DNA from: Paraescarpia echinospica
Taxonomy: Eukaryota > Annelida > Polychaeta > Sabellida > Siboglinidae
Direction of reading: 5' to 3'
DNA: 64,000 bases
Assembly: GCA_020002185.1 (NCBI GenBank)
Contig: CM034531.1
Span: 85,121,108-85,185,107, forward strand
This document shows positions 11,900-22,430 of the stretch, in pieces. The translations under genes and the position numbers were made by a program. Under the pieces are notes generated by a model. That model was not told the DNA's origin. It worked only from the letters and a program-made list of their open reading frames with translations, and searched no databases. Each line of letters begins with the position of its first letter. The stretch's first letter is position 1.

Positions 11900-13170
11900 T
11901 AATAATAATAATATATAGCGCCCTATTCAGCCTAAACTGCTCAAAGGCGTTTTACAAATTCATTGAAGCAATACATACAAATACATATTAAAAAACCCTC
12001 AACACATAACAAATAGTATATATCTATATAAAAAAAGGAAAATTAAAACTAGGTGCCTAAGATATATAAATAAGTAAATAAAGTATATATAAATAAAGTA
12101 ACTCGATCTAAATTAAACACATGGGCCTACAGTACTATCTATGAACAATACAACAAATGTCATAAATAATTAAAACTGTACTAAAAATATTTGCAAAACA
12201 AGTAAGTCTTTAACTATCTTTTGAATACATCCGTCGATGGAGCCTGGCGAATGGATAGGGATATGTTGTTCCACAGTGTGGATGCAGCCACAGAGAAGGC
12301 CCTGCATGTCCCCCAGTTGCGTCTTTGGCATAGGCACAGCCAGCGACAGCCTATTCTTACACCGAAGTGATCTTCTCGGATTGCGTTACACCAGCATGTC
12401 TTTGATGTAGGATGGGCCTTCGTCGTAGATTGCTTTGTAGGTCAGTGTGAGCAATTTGAATTGCACACGATACCTCACAGGCAGCCAGTGTAGTGTGCGA
12501 AGGACTGGCGTGATCTGAGATCGTCTAGGGACACGGGAAACAATGCGCGCGACTGTGTTCTGCACTCGTAAGTTGACCGACACACCATGTTCACATATGC
12601 CTGCAGTCCATAGTTTGAATCAATAATTGCACCAATATTCCTCGCTTTCAGTATTGCCGGGATAATGCTCTCCCCAATGGATCGAGATGTCGATCTGTCA
12701 CGGCTGCTTTGGCGAGCTGCCCGTTAGTTCCATGCAACCACAACAAACTTCGTTTTGTTGTCATTCAGTTTTAGGAAGTTGCAAGCCATCCAGATCTTGA
12801 CCGCGGCGATGCACCTCTCCATAGCGTCAAGCACTGACTGGGAAGATGCGGGGTTAAAGGTGAGCAGCAGTTGGCTGTCATCTGCATACAGGTGAAACTC
12901 AATGTTGTGTCGGCGCATGATATCGGTAGGGTGTAGACACAAAACAGTATAGGTTCCAGCACAGAGACCTGGGGTGCCCCAAGTCCAAACGCTGACAGTT
13001 GGATGATGCCCCCTGGATGAGAACTGACTGCTTTCTGTTGGTTAGGTACGACCTGAACCACGAGAGGGCTGTCCCACAGATGCCCAGTCTAGTATGCAAT
13101 CTGGAGAGGAGCACTGAATGGTCCACTGTATCGAACGCTGCGGATATGTCGAGTTGCACTAGGAGAGCAC
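11900..13170 (-). mobile_element. L2-like LINE, 3' part (continues at 25617 beyond the Gypsy insertion)
   Basis: Minus-strand frames hold LVQLDISAAFDTVDHSVLLS and LGICGTALSWFRSYL, then in another frame FHLYADDSQLLLTF (the YADD box), then TPVLRTLHWLPVRYRVQFKL. This set is typical of L2-type LINEs. Several frameshifts are present. The RT is cut after the AGCAC target site at 13166-13170; the missing N-terminal codons lie at 25617-25690. The 3' side near 11910-11960 has an AATAATAATA run and a GCGCCCTATTCAGCC segment that may be the element tail. Confidence 0.8.
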
Positions 13171-13336
13171 TATTGTGCATTGTGGAGTTTGCATGTTTAA
13201 GGAGACATATTACAAATAGTAATCAACTACACATAAGTTTGGCGGTATCCCAGAGTGCCTCTGGTGTGTATTGCAGAAACGGTACAAAACACGGACGGAC
13301 ACTTACAACTAGTACCCGTTACATCAATACACAGCA
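13171..13336 (-). repeat. Gypsy 3' LTR (166 bp)
   Basis: Pairs with 25451-25616. By hand alignment about nine positions differ and lengths are equal, so the insertion is not recent. The left flank is AGCAC. Confidence 0.85.
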
Positions 13337-13421
13337 TTTCTCCACCTTAAAATAGAACTATTCTAAAGAACCATCTGCGACTAATATAGCAAGCTTATAC
13401 TAAGAGTAACTGGGTGAATAA

Positions 13422-14546
13422 TCACAAATTCAACTTAACAACAGGTTTGATAGCTCGTGATGAACGCCTGACAGCAGCTGGCGACTGAAGGACAGTCGGT
13501 GTTGGTGACCCTAACCCGTTAGGTGCCTTAGGTGCTTGTTCTGTTTGCCCTCCATGACCTACTGGATCGACCGGATCAACCAGATCGACCACCATAGGCT
13601 CTGATGTCACGACAATGGGAGGTGCAATCGCGACATCGCTCCAACCTTCTGGTGTAGCTGGGTGGTCATCATTCGCGACCATGTGGTCCACATGAACGGA
13701 TCGCCTCCTGTTTCCTGGCAGTCTGACCAAATATGTCAGCGGCTCTAAAACTCTGACCACCGTTCCCAGTGTCCACTTCTCCATTCCTCCTCTCATGTTT
13801 CTGACTCTCACTCTCTGGTAGACGTCGAACTTGCGAAGGCGTGATTGAGCTCCATCATGCTGTTGTTTCTGCATTAATTGCCGATCTTGCACTTTTGCTT
13901 CGAGACTGGGTTTCGTCATTGCAAGTCTGGTGCGTGGCACTCGGTTCAGGAACAACTCCGACGGCGTTTTATCCGTAAGCGAATGCGGTCTGTTTCGGTA
14001 CTGAAACAGTATGTCCGACAGACGGTGTTGCTATGGTAGTTGGCTGTTCGATTTTGCAAGCATCTTCTTGAACGTCTGGACATTTCTCTCCGCGAGGCCG
14101 TTCGTCGCCGGGAGGTAAGCTGGACACCGTATGTGCTTGACGCCATTCGACCTCAAGAAACGACCAAATTCCTCGCAAGCGAACTGAGGTCCGTTATCAG
14201 ATACCACCTCGCGTGGTAAGCCAAATGCTGCGAACATTCTTCTCAGTTGCACTATCGTCTTGCTTGCAGTAGTGCGAGACATTTAGACCACTTCCAGCCA
14301 CTTTGAATGACTATCCACCACGACAAGGAAGTTCTGTCCGTCTTTTTCTGCAAAATCCACATGGATACGTTCCTATGGTTCCGTAGCCCACGGCCATGGA
14401 ACCAGTGGTGATACATTCGGCGTGCTCGCTACCTGGTTGCACTCCCGACTGTTTCAGACACAGTCCTCGATATCCGCATCAAGGCCAGGCCACCAGACGA
14501 AGCTTCTAGCGATCGACTTCATTCTGACCATGCCCGGATGCATCAC
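13422..14546 (-). pseudogene. Gypsy integrase, core and C-terminal parts
   Basis: The core piece has VVSDNGPQFACEEFGRFL (catalytic Asp) and LPATNGLAERNVQTFKK (catalytic Glu), followed in another frame by a C-terminal piece with RVRNMRGGMEKWTLGTVVRV, an SH3-like integrase tail, and a Ser/Arg-rich end to a stop at 13422. At least two frameshifts and a stop break it. Upstream, 14283-14546 contains zinc-binding and early core remnants in mixed frames. Confidence 0.8.
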
Positions 14547-15482
14547 ATGCAGTTCTCATAGTATCTGTTTTCTGAACACTGTTGGAATGACTACTCTCCT
14601 CCGCCAGAGACGACAACCATCTTCCAACGACAATTCATATCTTCTGCATCGATATGCATTCACCGATTCATCGGTTGAGTTTGGCCAGCTTCGCAGTGTG
14701 AATTCATAGACCTTGGTCAACGTAGGATCCTTTCTAGTAGCCCCTGCAATCATTTTAGCCGTTACTGGAAGTTCGGCCATCGACAACATGCTAACTGCTG
14801 CCACCGTTTCACCAGGATCAGCCGACTCGGGCGATCCCACCGGCAATCTGCTCAGTGCATCTGCGTTCGCATTTTCTTTTGATGACTTGAATTGGATCTC
14901 ATATTGATAACCCGCCAGTATCAGAGCCCATCGCTGTATCCGAGCCGCCGTCACCGTAGGTACGCCAGTCTTATCTCCGAAGATGCGAACCAGTGTACGA
15001 TGATCCGTCACCAGTGTGAAAAAGCGACCAAACAAGTAGAGATGAAACTTCTTCACTCCGTGTATTATCGCCAATGCCTCCTTTTCGATCTGCGAGTAAT
15101 TTTTCTCGGCTTTGCTCAGTGTTCGCGAGGCGAATGCTATCGGCTTCTCTGATCCATCCTTCATTTTGTGGTTAATGACTGCGCCAATACCATACTGGCT
15201 CGCATCGGTAGCCAATGTCAGCACTTTTCTCTGGGCGTAGTGCGTGAGGATGGTGCAACTCGACAGCACTGGGTGAATGCTGCCACACATTCCTCATCCC
15301 AGGACCACTTGACCCCTGCCTGAAGACGTCTGAAGAGAGGCTGCAGCATCGAGGACAAGTTGGCCATGAACTTCGCGTAACATTGGACTAGACCAAGGAA
15401 ACTCTGCAACTCCGTCAAATTGGTTGGCCTTGGTGCCTTTCTGATAGCTTCAACCTTGTCCTGCACAGGCTCAAAACCAGTC
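14547..15482 (-). pseudogene. Gypsy reverse transcriptase end and RNase H
   Basis: From the right it reads TGFEPVQDKVEAIRKAPRP, the connection after the RT, then LQSFLGLVQCYAKFM, then after a frameshift RNase H with LATDASQYGIGAVI, QIEKEALAII and FTLVTDHRTL (the acidic triad) and ADALSRLPVG. The homology stops abruptly near 15482, where the RT thumb/palm should continue. Confidence 0.85.
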
Positions 15483-15647
15483 GGACCATCATTCGTATCA
15501 CAACGACACCACGGCTAACATCATCATGTTGAATATATCTTATTACTGCCCTCACGATACATCAGACTCGAGTGATATGATTCGAACGATCGCTGCCGAT
15601 GAGGAGTCCCTACCGACCCCAATCACCTTCCCCCAAGAGGAGGGAAG

Positions 15648-16517
15648 GTGATTGGAGGAGAAGAAATTGGAAAATCGACAACAGAAAACGTGACAAGCGT
15701 GAAGGTGACAGGGAAGAAAGTGACCGTAGAGAAGGAGGGAGGGAAGATGGGAAGGGAGAGGAGAGAGGAAAACGAGATGGGACGAACGAAGAAGGGACGA
15801 AAGGAAGTGAGAGAAAATGTGATAGAAGAGAAGTCGATAAAAGGGAAGGTGACAAGAGAAAAAGCGACAGGAAAGAATGGATCGGAAGAGAATGTGACAG
15901 GAGAGAAGACGACAGGGGGGAAAGACAACAAGCAGACAGATGCAAACCGAAGAAGGAGCTATTCTAAGGCAGTGATAGAGGGGGCAATGAGGAAAGAGAG
16001 GGTGTTTATGGGCGACTCCATTATGAGAAAGACGGACAAGGCACTGAGCGAGGGGAAGGACATCGTTGTTTGTTTACCGGGGGCTAGGATTGAACATGTA
16101 ACTGACAGGGTAGAGAAGGTATTGGGACATGGCAAGGGGGGGTCTATACTGGTACATGTAGGAACAAATAATGCAGACAGGGAGGGAACAACTGCGATAG
16201 TACAGAAGTATAGACAGTTAGTGAGGAAGCTACAGAAGACGAGAGTTGAACAGGTTATTCTGTCAGGAATTTTGCCAGTAATGGGAGGAAGGGGGGCAAC
16301 GTATAGAAACTGTAAGAGGATGGCGATCAACGTACTAGTTGAGCAGATGTGTGACGAAGAGGGGGTGGGATTCACAGATTTATGGGGATACTTTGTTGGG
16401 AGGGAAGATATGTACATGAGAGATGGCCTCCATCTTAGTGGAAAGGGGGCAGCAGTTTTCTCAGAGAACCTGCTGCGATCTGTTGACAGTGGGACAGGTT
16501 GTATCTATTTAAACTAG
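15648..16517 (+). CDS. CR1 ORF1 with C-terminal SGNH/GDSL esterase domain
   Basis: 289 residues, open to a TAG. The first 110 residues are very rich in Lys, Glu, Arg and Gly (purine-rich DNA), likely nucleic-acid binding. The C-terminal part has RVFMGDSIMRKTDKAL (block I GDS, nucleophile Ser), VHVGTNNADREGTT (block III GxND-like, here GTNN) and MRDGLHLSGKGA (block V with DxxH). Esterase-type ORF1 proteins are known in CR1/L2 LINEs, thought to aid RNP or membrane interaction. It overlaps ORF2 by 19 bases in a different frame. Confidence 0.85.
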   Translation: MIGGEEIGKSTTENVTSVKVTGKKVTVEKEGGKMGRERREENEMGRTKKGRKEVRENVIEEKSIKGKVTREKATGKNGSEENVTGEKTTGGKDNKQTDANRRRSYSKAVIEGAMRKERVFMGDSIMRKTDKALSEGKDIVVCLPGARIEHVTDRVEKVLGHGKGGSILVHVGTNNADREGTTAIVQKYRQLVRKLQKTRVEQVILSGILPVMGGRGATYRNCKRMAINVLVEQMCDEEGVGFTDLWGYFVGREDMYMRDGLHLSGKGAAVFSENLLRSVDSGTGCIYLN

Positions 16518-17554
16518 ATTCGCAGGGGGGACTCACAGAAAAGCCTGAAAATGGAGGCATAGATAAAGACAGCACAAATAAATCAGCAAATAACAGTGTG
16601 GAAAACTCTTCTGAAGCTGGATATAAATGTGTTTGTTTAAATGCAAGGAGTATAGTAAACAAAAGAAATGAACTAAACATTATGGTAGAAGATATTGACC
16701 CTCATATAATAGGTATAACCGAATCCTGGACCACCACCGATATATCAGATGCTGAATTGGGACTGACAGGATATGTAATGTTTAGAAAAGATAGAATAGG
16801 AAGAAAGGGAGGTGGAGTTATTTTATATATTAAAGAATCTATTCAGGCTTATGAAATAAAATTAGAAAGAGAAGCAGATTGCGAAGAAGCTGTTTGGTGT
16901 AACATAGTTACAGGAAACTCAACGTTAACAGTTGGGTTAGTTTATCGAAGTCCAAACATAAGCATAGAAGAGAATGAAAAAATACAAAACGCTATAAGGG
17001 AAGTAAGCAAACGGGACTGTATTATTATGGGGGATTTTAACCACGGGCATATACAATGGAAATCTCTACAGAGTATGGGGAGTGAGGACCACAAGTTTTT
17101 AGTTTTAGTTCAAGATACATTCCTTTCTCAACATGTGCTAGAACCAACCAGGGGTGAGAATGTGTTAGACATAGTTTTGTCCTCACAGAATGAATTAGTT
17201 GACAATGTCAAGATATGTGAGCCACTGGGGAGTAGCGATCACAACCAGATACATTTTATCATCAAAGTAAAATCAGAAAGGAATAGTAAAAAGCAGTATA
17301 GGAGAAATTATCACAAAGGAAGGTATAAGGACATGAGGAAATATTTAGCAAAGATAGACTGGAATAACACACTGAAAAATAAGACGGCAACAGAATGCTG
17401 GAATGTATTAAAGAGTGAAATTAAGTGCATAGTCGATAAATTTGTACCCTTCAAAAAACAAAGAAAACGGTCCAAAAAGAAACACTTATCGAAAGAAGCC
17501 ATTAGAAAAATTAAGTACAAACAAATGATGTGGATACAGATGTACTGGAAATGA
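16499..17554 (+). pseudogene. CR1 ORF2 apurinic-like endonuclease domain (copy 1)
   Basis: The frame contains CVCLNARSIVNKRNELNIMV (Asn motif), IIGITESWTTTDI (catalytic Glu), CIIMGDFNHGHIQWKS (GDFN) and LGSSDHNQIHF (SDH). These are the APE-type nuclease motifs that nick target DNA for target-primed reverse transcription. A frameshift near 17545 moves the rest into the frame of 17763. Confidence 0.88.
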
Positions 17555-18773
17555 TGAAGACTACAACAGTTATAAAGAAGCACTTAACCAAGCTACAGCT
17601 GAAATTAGAAATTCAAAGAGAAGCTATGAACAACAATTAGCTAGTAATATAAAACATAACAGCAAGAGTTTTTATGCGTATGTTCGAAGCAAACAGAAAG
17701 TTCAAGATAAAGTCGGTCCTCTAGAAGATAGTGCTGGAAATATAATATCAGAGGGATTCTTAATGGCAGAAGACCTGAATGAGTACTTTAGTTCAGTGTT
17801 TACCAGGGAAGATATTAGTTCACTGCCAGTACCAGAGGCTAAGTTCAAGGGGGCAGATTCAGACTATTTAGGACAATTAATTGTAACCCCGGAAATGGTA
17901 GGTAAGAAAATAAGGGCTATGAAGGATAATAAATCACCTGGAGTGGATGGTATTCCACCCAAACTACTATTGGAAATTGTAGAACAAATTAGCATACCGC
18001 TTGCAACAGTTTTCAATTTGTCATTAGAAGAGGGAGTGGTTCCTTTAGAATGGAAAGAAGCAAACATTATACCGTTATTCAAAAAAGGTTCGAGAAACAA
18101 GTCAGAGAACTATAGACCAGTGAGTTTAACATCAGTGATTTGTAAATTGTTAGAAAGACTAATTAAAGATCACATGGTGGATTTTCTTGTTAAACAAAAC
18201 TTGATAAACCCATCTCAACATGGTTTTTTTAAAGCGAGGTCATGCTTAACAAATATGTTATGTTTTTTGGAAGACATCACTAAGTGGGTAGATGAGGGAT
18301 CACCAGTAGATATCGTCTACTTAGATTTTCAAAAAGCTTTCGACAAAGTACCACATCAAAGATTACTGCTTAAACTAAAGGCCCATGGCATAGGAAATGG
18401 TATAATAAACTGGATAGAACAATGGTTGATTGACAGAAGACAACGTGTAGTAGTTGATGGGGAGGCTTCAAACTGGAAATCAGTATTGAGTGGGGTACCA
18501 CAGGGATCAGTATTAGGTCCTATATTATTCTTAATATATATCAACGATTTGGATGATGAAATAACAAGCAAGGTGTTGAAATTTGCGGATGATACAAAAG
18601 TGTTTAGAAGGATTAAAAGTGATGGAGATAGACAGCATTTACAAGATGATCTTGACAGGTTGATCAAATGGTCTGAAAAGTGGCAAATGCTGTTCAATTT
18701 TGGGAAATGTAAATGCCTCCACACAGGACATGGGAACGAAGAAGTAGAATATACAATGGGGGTACTGTACTAA
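17540..18773 (+). pseudogene. CR1 ORF2 reverse transcriptase domain (copy 1)
   Basis: RT blocks in order: NKSPGVDGIPPKLL, NYRPVSLTSVICKLLERLI, NPSQHGFFKARSCLTN, VYLDFQKAFDKVPHQRLLLK (Asp 1), VLSGVPQGSVLGPILFLIYI and FADDTKVF (Asp 2-3). All catalytic Asp residues are present. One frameshift before it and one after (near 18725) break the ORF. Confidence 0.9.
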
Positions 18774-19390
18774 GTACTACTGTAAAAGAAAAGGACTTAG
18801 GGTTAACCATTAGTGCTGATATGAAGGTTTCAGAGCAGTGCGGAATTGCAGCTTCAAAGGGAAATCAAATCCTTGGATTAATTAGGCGAAACATAACGTA
18901 TAAGGAAAAAGAGCTAATAATACCGCTGTACAAAACAATAGTTAGGCCTCATTTAGAATATTGTATTCAAGCGTGGAGGCCATATCGCAGGAAGGACATA
19001 GATATGCTAGAAAGAGTGCAGAGAAGAGCAACTAAAATGATACCAAAACTGAGGGATCTTAGTTACGAAATACGCCTAAAAAAATGCGGTTTAACAACAC
19101 TAGAGACCAGGAGATTGAGAGGAGATCAGATAGAAGTGTTTAAAATATTGAAGGGTTATGAAAATATTGATAGAAATATTTTTTTCTCAGTTAAGAAAGA
19201 TAGAAGGACTAGAGGACATGAACTTACATTGGCAAAGGAGCAGAGTAGATTGGATATAAGAAAGTTTTCATTTTCACAAAGGACTGTAAATGAATGGAAC
19301 AGATTACCTGCTGATTGTGTGGGTGCTAGTAGCGTGAATATGTTTAAAAATAAAATCGACACATACCTCAGACGGGCGGGATACACATAG
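18713..19390 (+). pseudogene. CR1 ORF2 C-terminal region (copy 1)
   Basis: 225 residues to a TAG at 19390. It carries LERVQRRATKMIPKLRDLSY, RRLRGDQIEVFKILKGY-like and SQRTVNEWNRLPADCVGASS, the C-terminal thumb and tail of CR1 ORF2. It is shifted one frame from the RT. Confidence 0.85.
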
Positions 19391-20079
19391 ATAAAAGGGT
19401 CGGACTCTCGATAAGCCAAAGGGCTTCCTTGTCCACCTGCCACCTAGAGTTAATTCTCTGGGTGGCAATCTTGTTAAAACAACTACCATCATCGCGAAGA
19501 CCCTTCACCTGCCTGGACTGTAAGACCTATTTCACACGGCGCAACAATTGGAAGCGACACATTGTCAGCAGATGTTGTGCACGCCGGAAGAGGACGGCCG
19601 CCGAAGCCAAGTTGGATATATCAGTGGTAAGTCATACTATAGATTGTTTTACTATATACTTTCACCTAAAATTGTCTTTCGGTGTCTATACTTACGCTAA
19701 AATGGTATTTCCGTACCTATACTTCCCCTAAAATGACGTCCCCTGTTATTATTTCCTATATGGTTGGACTCGTCTATTACTTGTTAACATCCGGCTACAC
19801 AATATTCTGTTACGTCTTTCCTTCCAAGATTATGGCTTCCCCTACGTTGTTCTTCATATCAATATCTGGCAACGTCTTAACTCCCTATACAGTTGCGTCC
19901 ATGGGTAATTTTTGTCGACAATGAATTTTTTGTATCCATATAACTTGTCACCTTACTTCCTATCACGTCACTTCTTATCATTGTTTCCTACCTATCCTTG
20001 TATCACCGTACTCTAGCAACGGTGTACTATTCCCATGCAATCTTTAATAGTTTTTAATGTTATTGAAATATTCTTGCAG

Positions 20080-20649
20080 GGCTACAGTGAAGGTCCGCTA
20101 CCAGCAAAGCGACAACGAATGGTCTCTGTGTCGACAGAGACGATTAACGACAACAGAACAGCATCGATACCAACTTTCGTTCCTAATGACGTCACAACTA
20201 CTCACACTCTCAATATCTCAACTTCTACCCATGTTGCCAATGTCGCAACTTCCGCTCCTGACTTTTCTGGTCCGAACTTTACCATTGATTTCCCTGTGAC
20301 CGAAATGAAGAAGACGCTTGCACGTGACATAGCATGCAGCATCTTTGAACTCTCAAGACGTCAGTGCCGTGGTTGCAAGATAGACCATCCTAGTCAATTT
20401 CATCACGATTGTATGTTATCTGATGACATTCAAATTTGCATGTACTTTGACGAGGCTGTCGAGGTCATTAATTCAACTGCAGTGGTGAACGACTGTTTGA
20501 GTGTTTTGTTAGACGCAGGTGTGAAGCTATCCGACGTGACAGTCGAACAGTTGTGTAATATCAATACTTGGTTGCAAGAAGCTGTTTCGAAGCAGTGGCG
20601 AAACACTATGAAACAAATGGTTCTGACAGTAATGGAGGGTGACCTGTAA
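20080..20649 (+). CDS. Zinc-finger gene exon 2 with CxxC...HPSQxxHxxC cluster
   Basis: The 190-residue terminal exon has no stop. The Ser/Thr-rich first half is followed by a conserved-looking second half: ARDIACSIFELSRRQCRGC, then HPSQFHHDCML, then acidic helices (YFDEAVEVINS) to the stop at 20649. The spacing C-x2-C-x3-H-x5-H-x2-C suggests another metal site. The open frame survives although exon 1 is disrupted. Confidence 0.6.
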   Translation, partial: GYSEGPLPAKRQRMVSVSTETINDNRTASIPTFVPNDVTTTHTLNISTSTHVANVATSAPDFSGPNFTIDFPVTEMKKTLARDIACSIFELSRRQCRGCKIDHPSQFHHDCMLSDDIQICMYFDEAVEVINSTAVVNDCLSVLLDAGVKLSDVTVEQLCNINTWLQEAVSKQWRNTMKQMVLTVMEGDL

Positions 20650-20764
20650 ATAACTTTCTTTTGTCTTGTACACGATTAAACTTTGCAAGACTCTGTACCA
20701 ATGTCTAGTCTCTGGTTCTTGTAGTTATGGAGTGTGACATGTAAATACGTTTGTGTTGTACACG

Positions 20765-20770
20765 AATAAA
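20765..20770 (+). terminator. Poly(A) signal AATAAA after zinc-finger gene
   Basis: AATAAA lies about 115 bases after the stop. The last coding and 3'UTR bases (from ATGGAGGGTGACCTGTAAAT) are repeated about 95 bases on as ATGGAGTGTGACATGTAAAT, a local tandem duplication of the gene end. The earlier copy has the weaker ATTAAA near 20680. Confidence 0.6.
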
Positions 20771-20947
20771 AGGTGCAAACCTCATCTTGTATCTTTTTCA
20801 TAGTGTAATGCAAAGCATATGTTGGGAACCTTACAAATAGCCTTACACTTCACAACTAAAGATATACTATCGGCATTGTCAATATTAGCGTCATCGATTT
20901 GCGTAAAACAGGTTCATGTACGATATGCAAGACAAATGAACAGTACC

Positions 20948-22405
20948 ACGGAACTTGTACGTTGTATGAATTGAACTTAGACCAACTAGTCGGACAAACG
21001 AAACACTAAACTTAGCCCAACAGGTTGTACACTTTGAACTTAGACCAACTAGTCGGACAAACGAAACACTAAACTTAGCCGAAGACGTGGCACGAATTGA
21101 ACTCAGACCAACTAGTCGGACAAACGAAACACTACACTTTGACCAACACTCTGCACGAACCAAACTATAGACACGAGTTGTACAAACGAAACACTAAACT
21201 TAGCCCAACAGGTTGTACAAATTGAAATCACATCAACTAGTCCTACTAGGACAAACGAAACACTATACTTTGACCAACACGCTGCACGAACCAAACTATA
21301 GACACGAGTTGTACAAACGAAACACTAAACTTAGCCCAGCAGGTTGTACAAATTGAACTTAGACCAACTAGTCGGACAAACGAAACACTAAACTTAGCCG
21401 AAGACGTGGCACGAATTGAACTCAGACCAACTAGTCGGACAAACGAAACACTACACTTTGACCAACACTCTGCACGAACCAAACTATAGACACGAGTTGT
21501 ACAAACGAAACACTAAACTTAGCCCAGCAGGTTGTACAAATTGAACTTAAACCAACTAGTCGGACAAACGAAACACTAAACTTAGCCGAACACGTGTCAC
21601 AAATTTAACTTAGACCAACTAGTCGGACAAACGAAACATTAAACTTAGCCGAAGACGTGGCACAAATTGAACTCAGACCAACTAGTCGGACAAACGAAAC
21701 ACTATACTTTGACCAACACGCTGCACGAATCAAACTATAGACACGAGTTGTACAAACGAAACACTAAACTTAGCCGAACACGTGGCACAAATTGAACTTA
21801 AACCAACTAGTCGGACAAACGAAACACTAAACTTAGCCGAACACGTGTCACAAATTTAACTTAGACCAACTAGTCGGACAAACGAAACATTAAACTTAGC
21901 CCAACAGGTTGTACAAATTGAACTCAGACCAACTAGTCGGACAAACGAAACACTAAACTTAGCCGAACACGTGTCACAAATTGAACTCAGACCAACTAGT
22001 TGGACAAACGAAACACTAAACTTAGCCGAAGACGTGGCACAAATTGAACTTAAACCAACTAGTCGGACAAACGAAACACTAAACTTAGCCCAACAGGTTG
22101 CACAAATTGAACTTAGACCAACTAGTCGGACAAACAAAACACTAAACTTAGCCGAACACGTGTCACAAATTTAACTTAGACCAACTAGTCGGACAAACGA
22201 AACATTAAACTTAGCCAAACAGGTTGTACAAATTGAACTCGGACCAACTAGTCGGACAAACGAAACACTACACTTTGACCAACACGCTGCACGAACCAAA
22301 CTATAGACACGAGTTGTACAAACGAAACACTAAACTTAGCCGAACACGTGGTACGAATTGAACTTAGACCAACTAGTCGGACAAACGAAACACTATACTT
22401 AGCCC
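20948..22405 (+). repeat. 63-bp satellite, left arm (forward orientation)
   Basis: About 23 tandem units, each TTGAAC(T)TAGACCAACTAG plus TCGGACAAACGAAACACTAA plus a variable ACTTAGCC(C/G)AA tail. Two alternating tail types occur (...CAACAGGTTGTACAAA and ...GAACACGTGGCACAAA), and some units have the variant TTTGACCAACACGCTGCACG. Unit length of 63 keeps all frames open (21-residue peptide repeats on both strands), which explains the many open frames here; they are not genes. Confidence 0.9.
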
Positions 22406-22407
22406 AA

Positions 22408-22430
22408 CACTTCCGGAATTCCCGGAAGTG
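22408..22430. promoter_or_regulatory. Near-perfect dyad with TTCCCGGAA core at edge of satellite loop
   Basis: CACTTCCGG and CCGGAAGTG flank AATTC. The right half contains TTCCCGGAA, the TTCCNGGAA form bound by STAT factors, and both halves hold the GGAA core of ETS sites. It marks the left loop border. Function inferred only. Confidence 0.35.

Larger units (their letters stand above)
15640..19485 (+). mobile_element. CR1-like LINE copy 1 (esterase ORF1), nearly full length
   Basis: It holds ORF1 with an SGNH esterase domain and ORF2 with endonuclease and RT. It ends with a 3' tail shared with copy 2 and its nested piece: TAAGCCAAAGGGCTTCCTTG, a CTAGAGTTAATTCTCTGG hairpin, then GGCAATCTTGTT. 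The 5' limit is approximate, set where the zinc-finger frame ends and homology to copy 2 begins. Confidence 0.85.
15526..20649 (+). pseudogene. Two-exon zinc-finger protein gene of unrecognised family, interrupted by CR1
   Basis: Exon 1 begins at ATG 15526 (MLNISYYCPHDTSDSSDMIR, then DEESLPTPITFPQ), is cut by CR1 copy 1 near 15640, and resumes near 19486 with a zinc finger FTCLDCKTYFTRRNNWKRHI (C2, then His and Cys ligands) and a basic KR-rich tail. It ends at 19626 with donor GTG|GTAAGT. Exon 2 runs 20080-20649 after TTCTTGCAG, both phase 0. It encodes a basic KRQR patch, a Ser/Thr-rich linker, then LSRRQCRGCKIDHPSQFHHD followed by C, a second Cys/His cluster, and a helical C-terminus to TAA. 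Nuclear DNA binding is inferred. I do not recognise the family. The CR1 insertion should inactivate this copy. Confidence 0.6.

Noticed and set aside
15610..15945. Minus-strand Ser/Leu/Pro-rich frames
   Set aside because: Antisense of the purine-rich ORF1 N-terminus; composition artefact.
15648..16517. Host esterase gene
   Set aside because: The SGNH domain is followed at once by LINE endonuclease/RT and recurs at 56712, so it is CR1 ORF1.
18356..18724. Minus-strand frame of 122 codons opposite the CR1 RT
   Set aside because: Shadow of the RT frame; repeats opposite copy 2 for the same reason.
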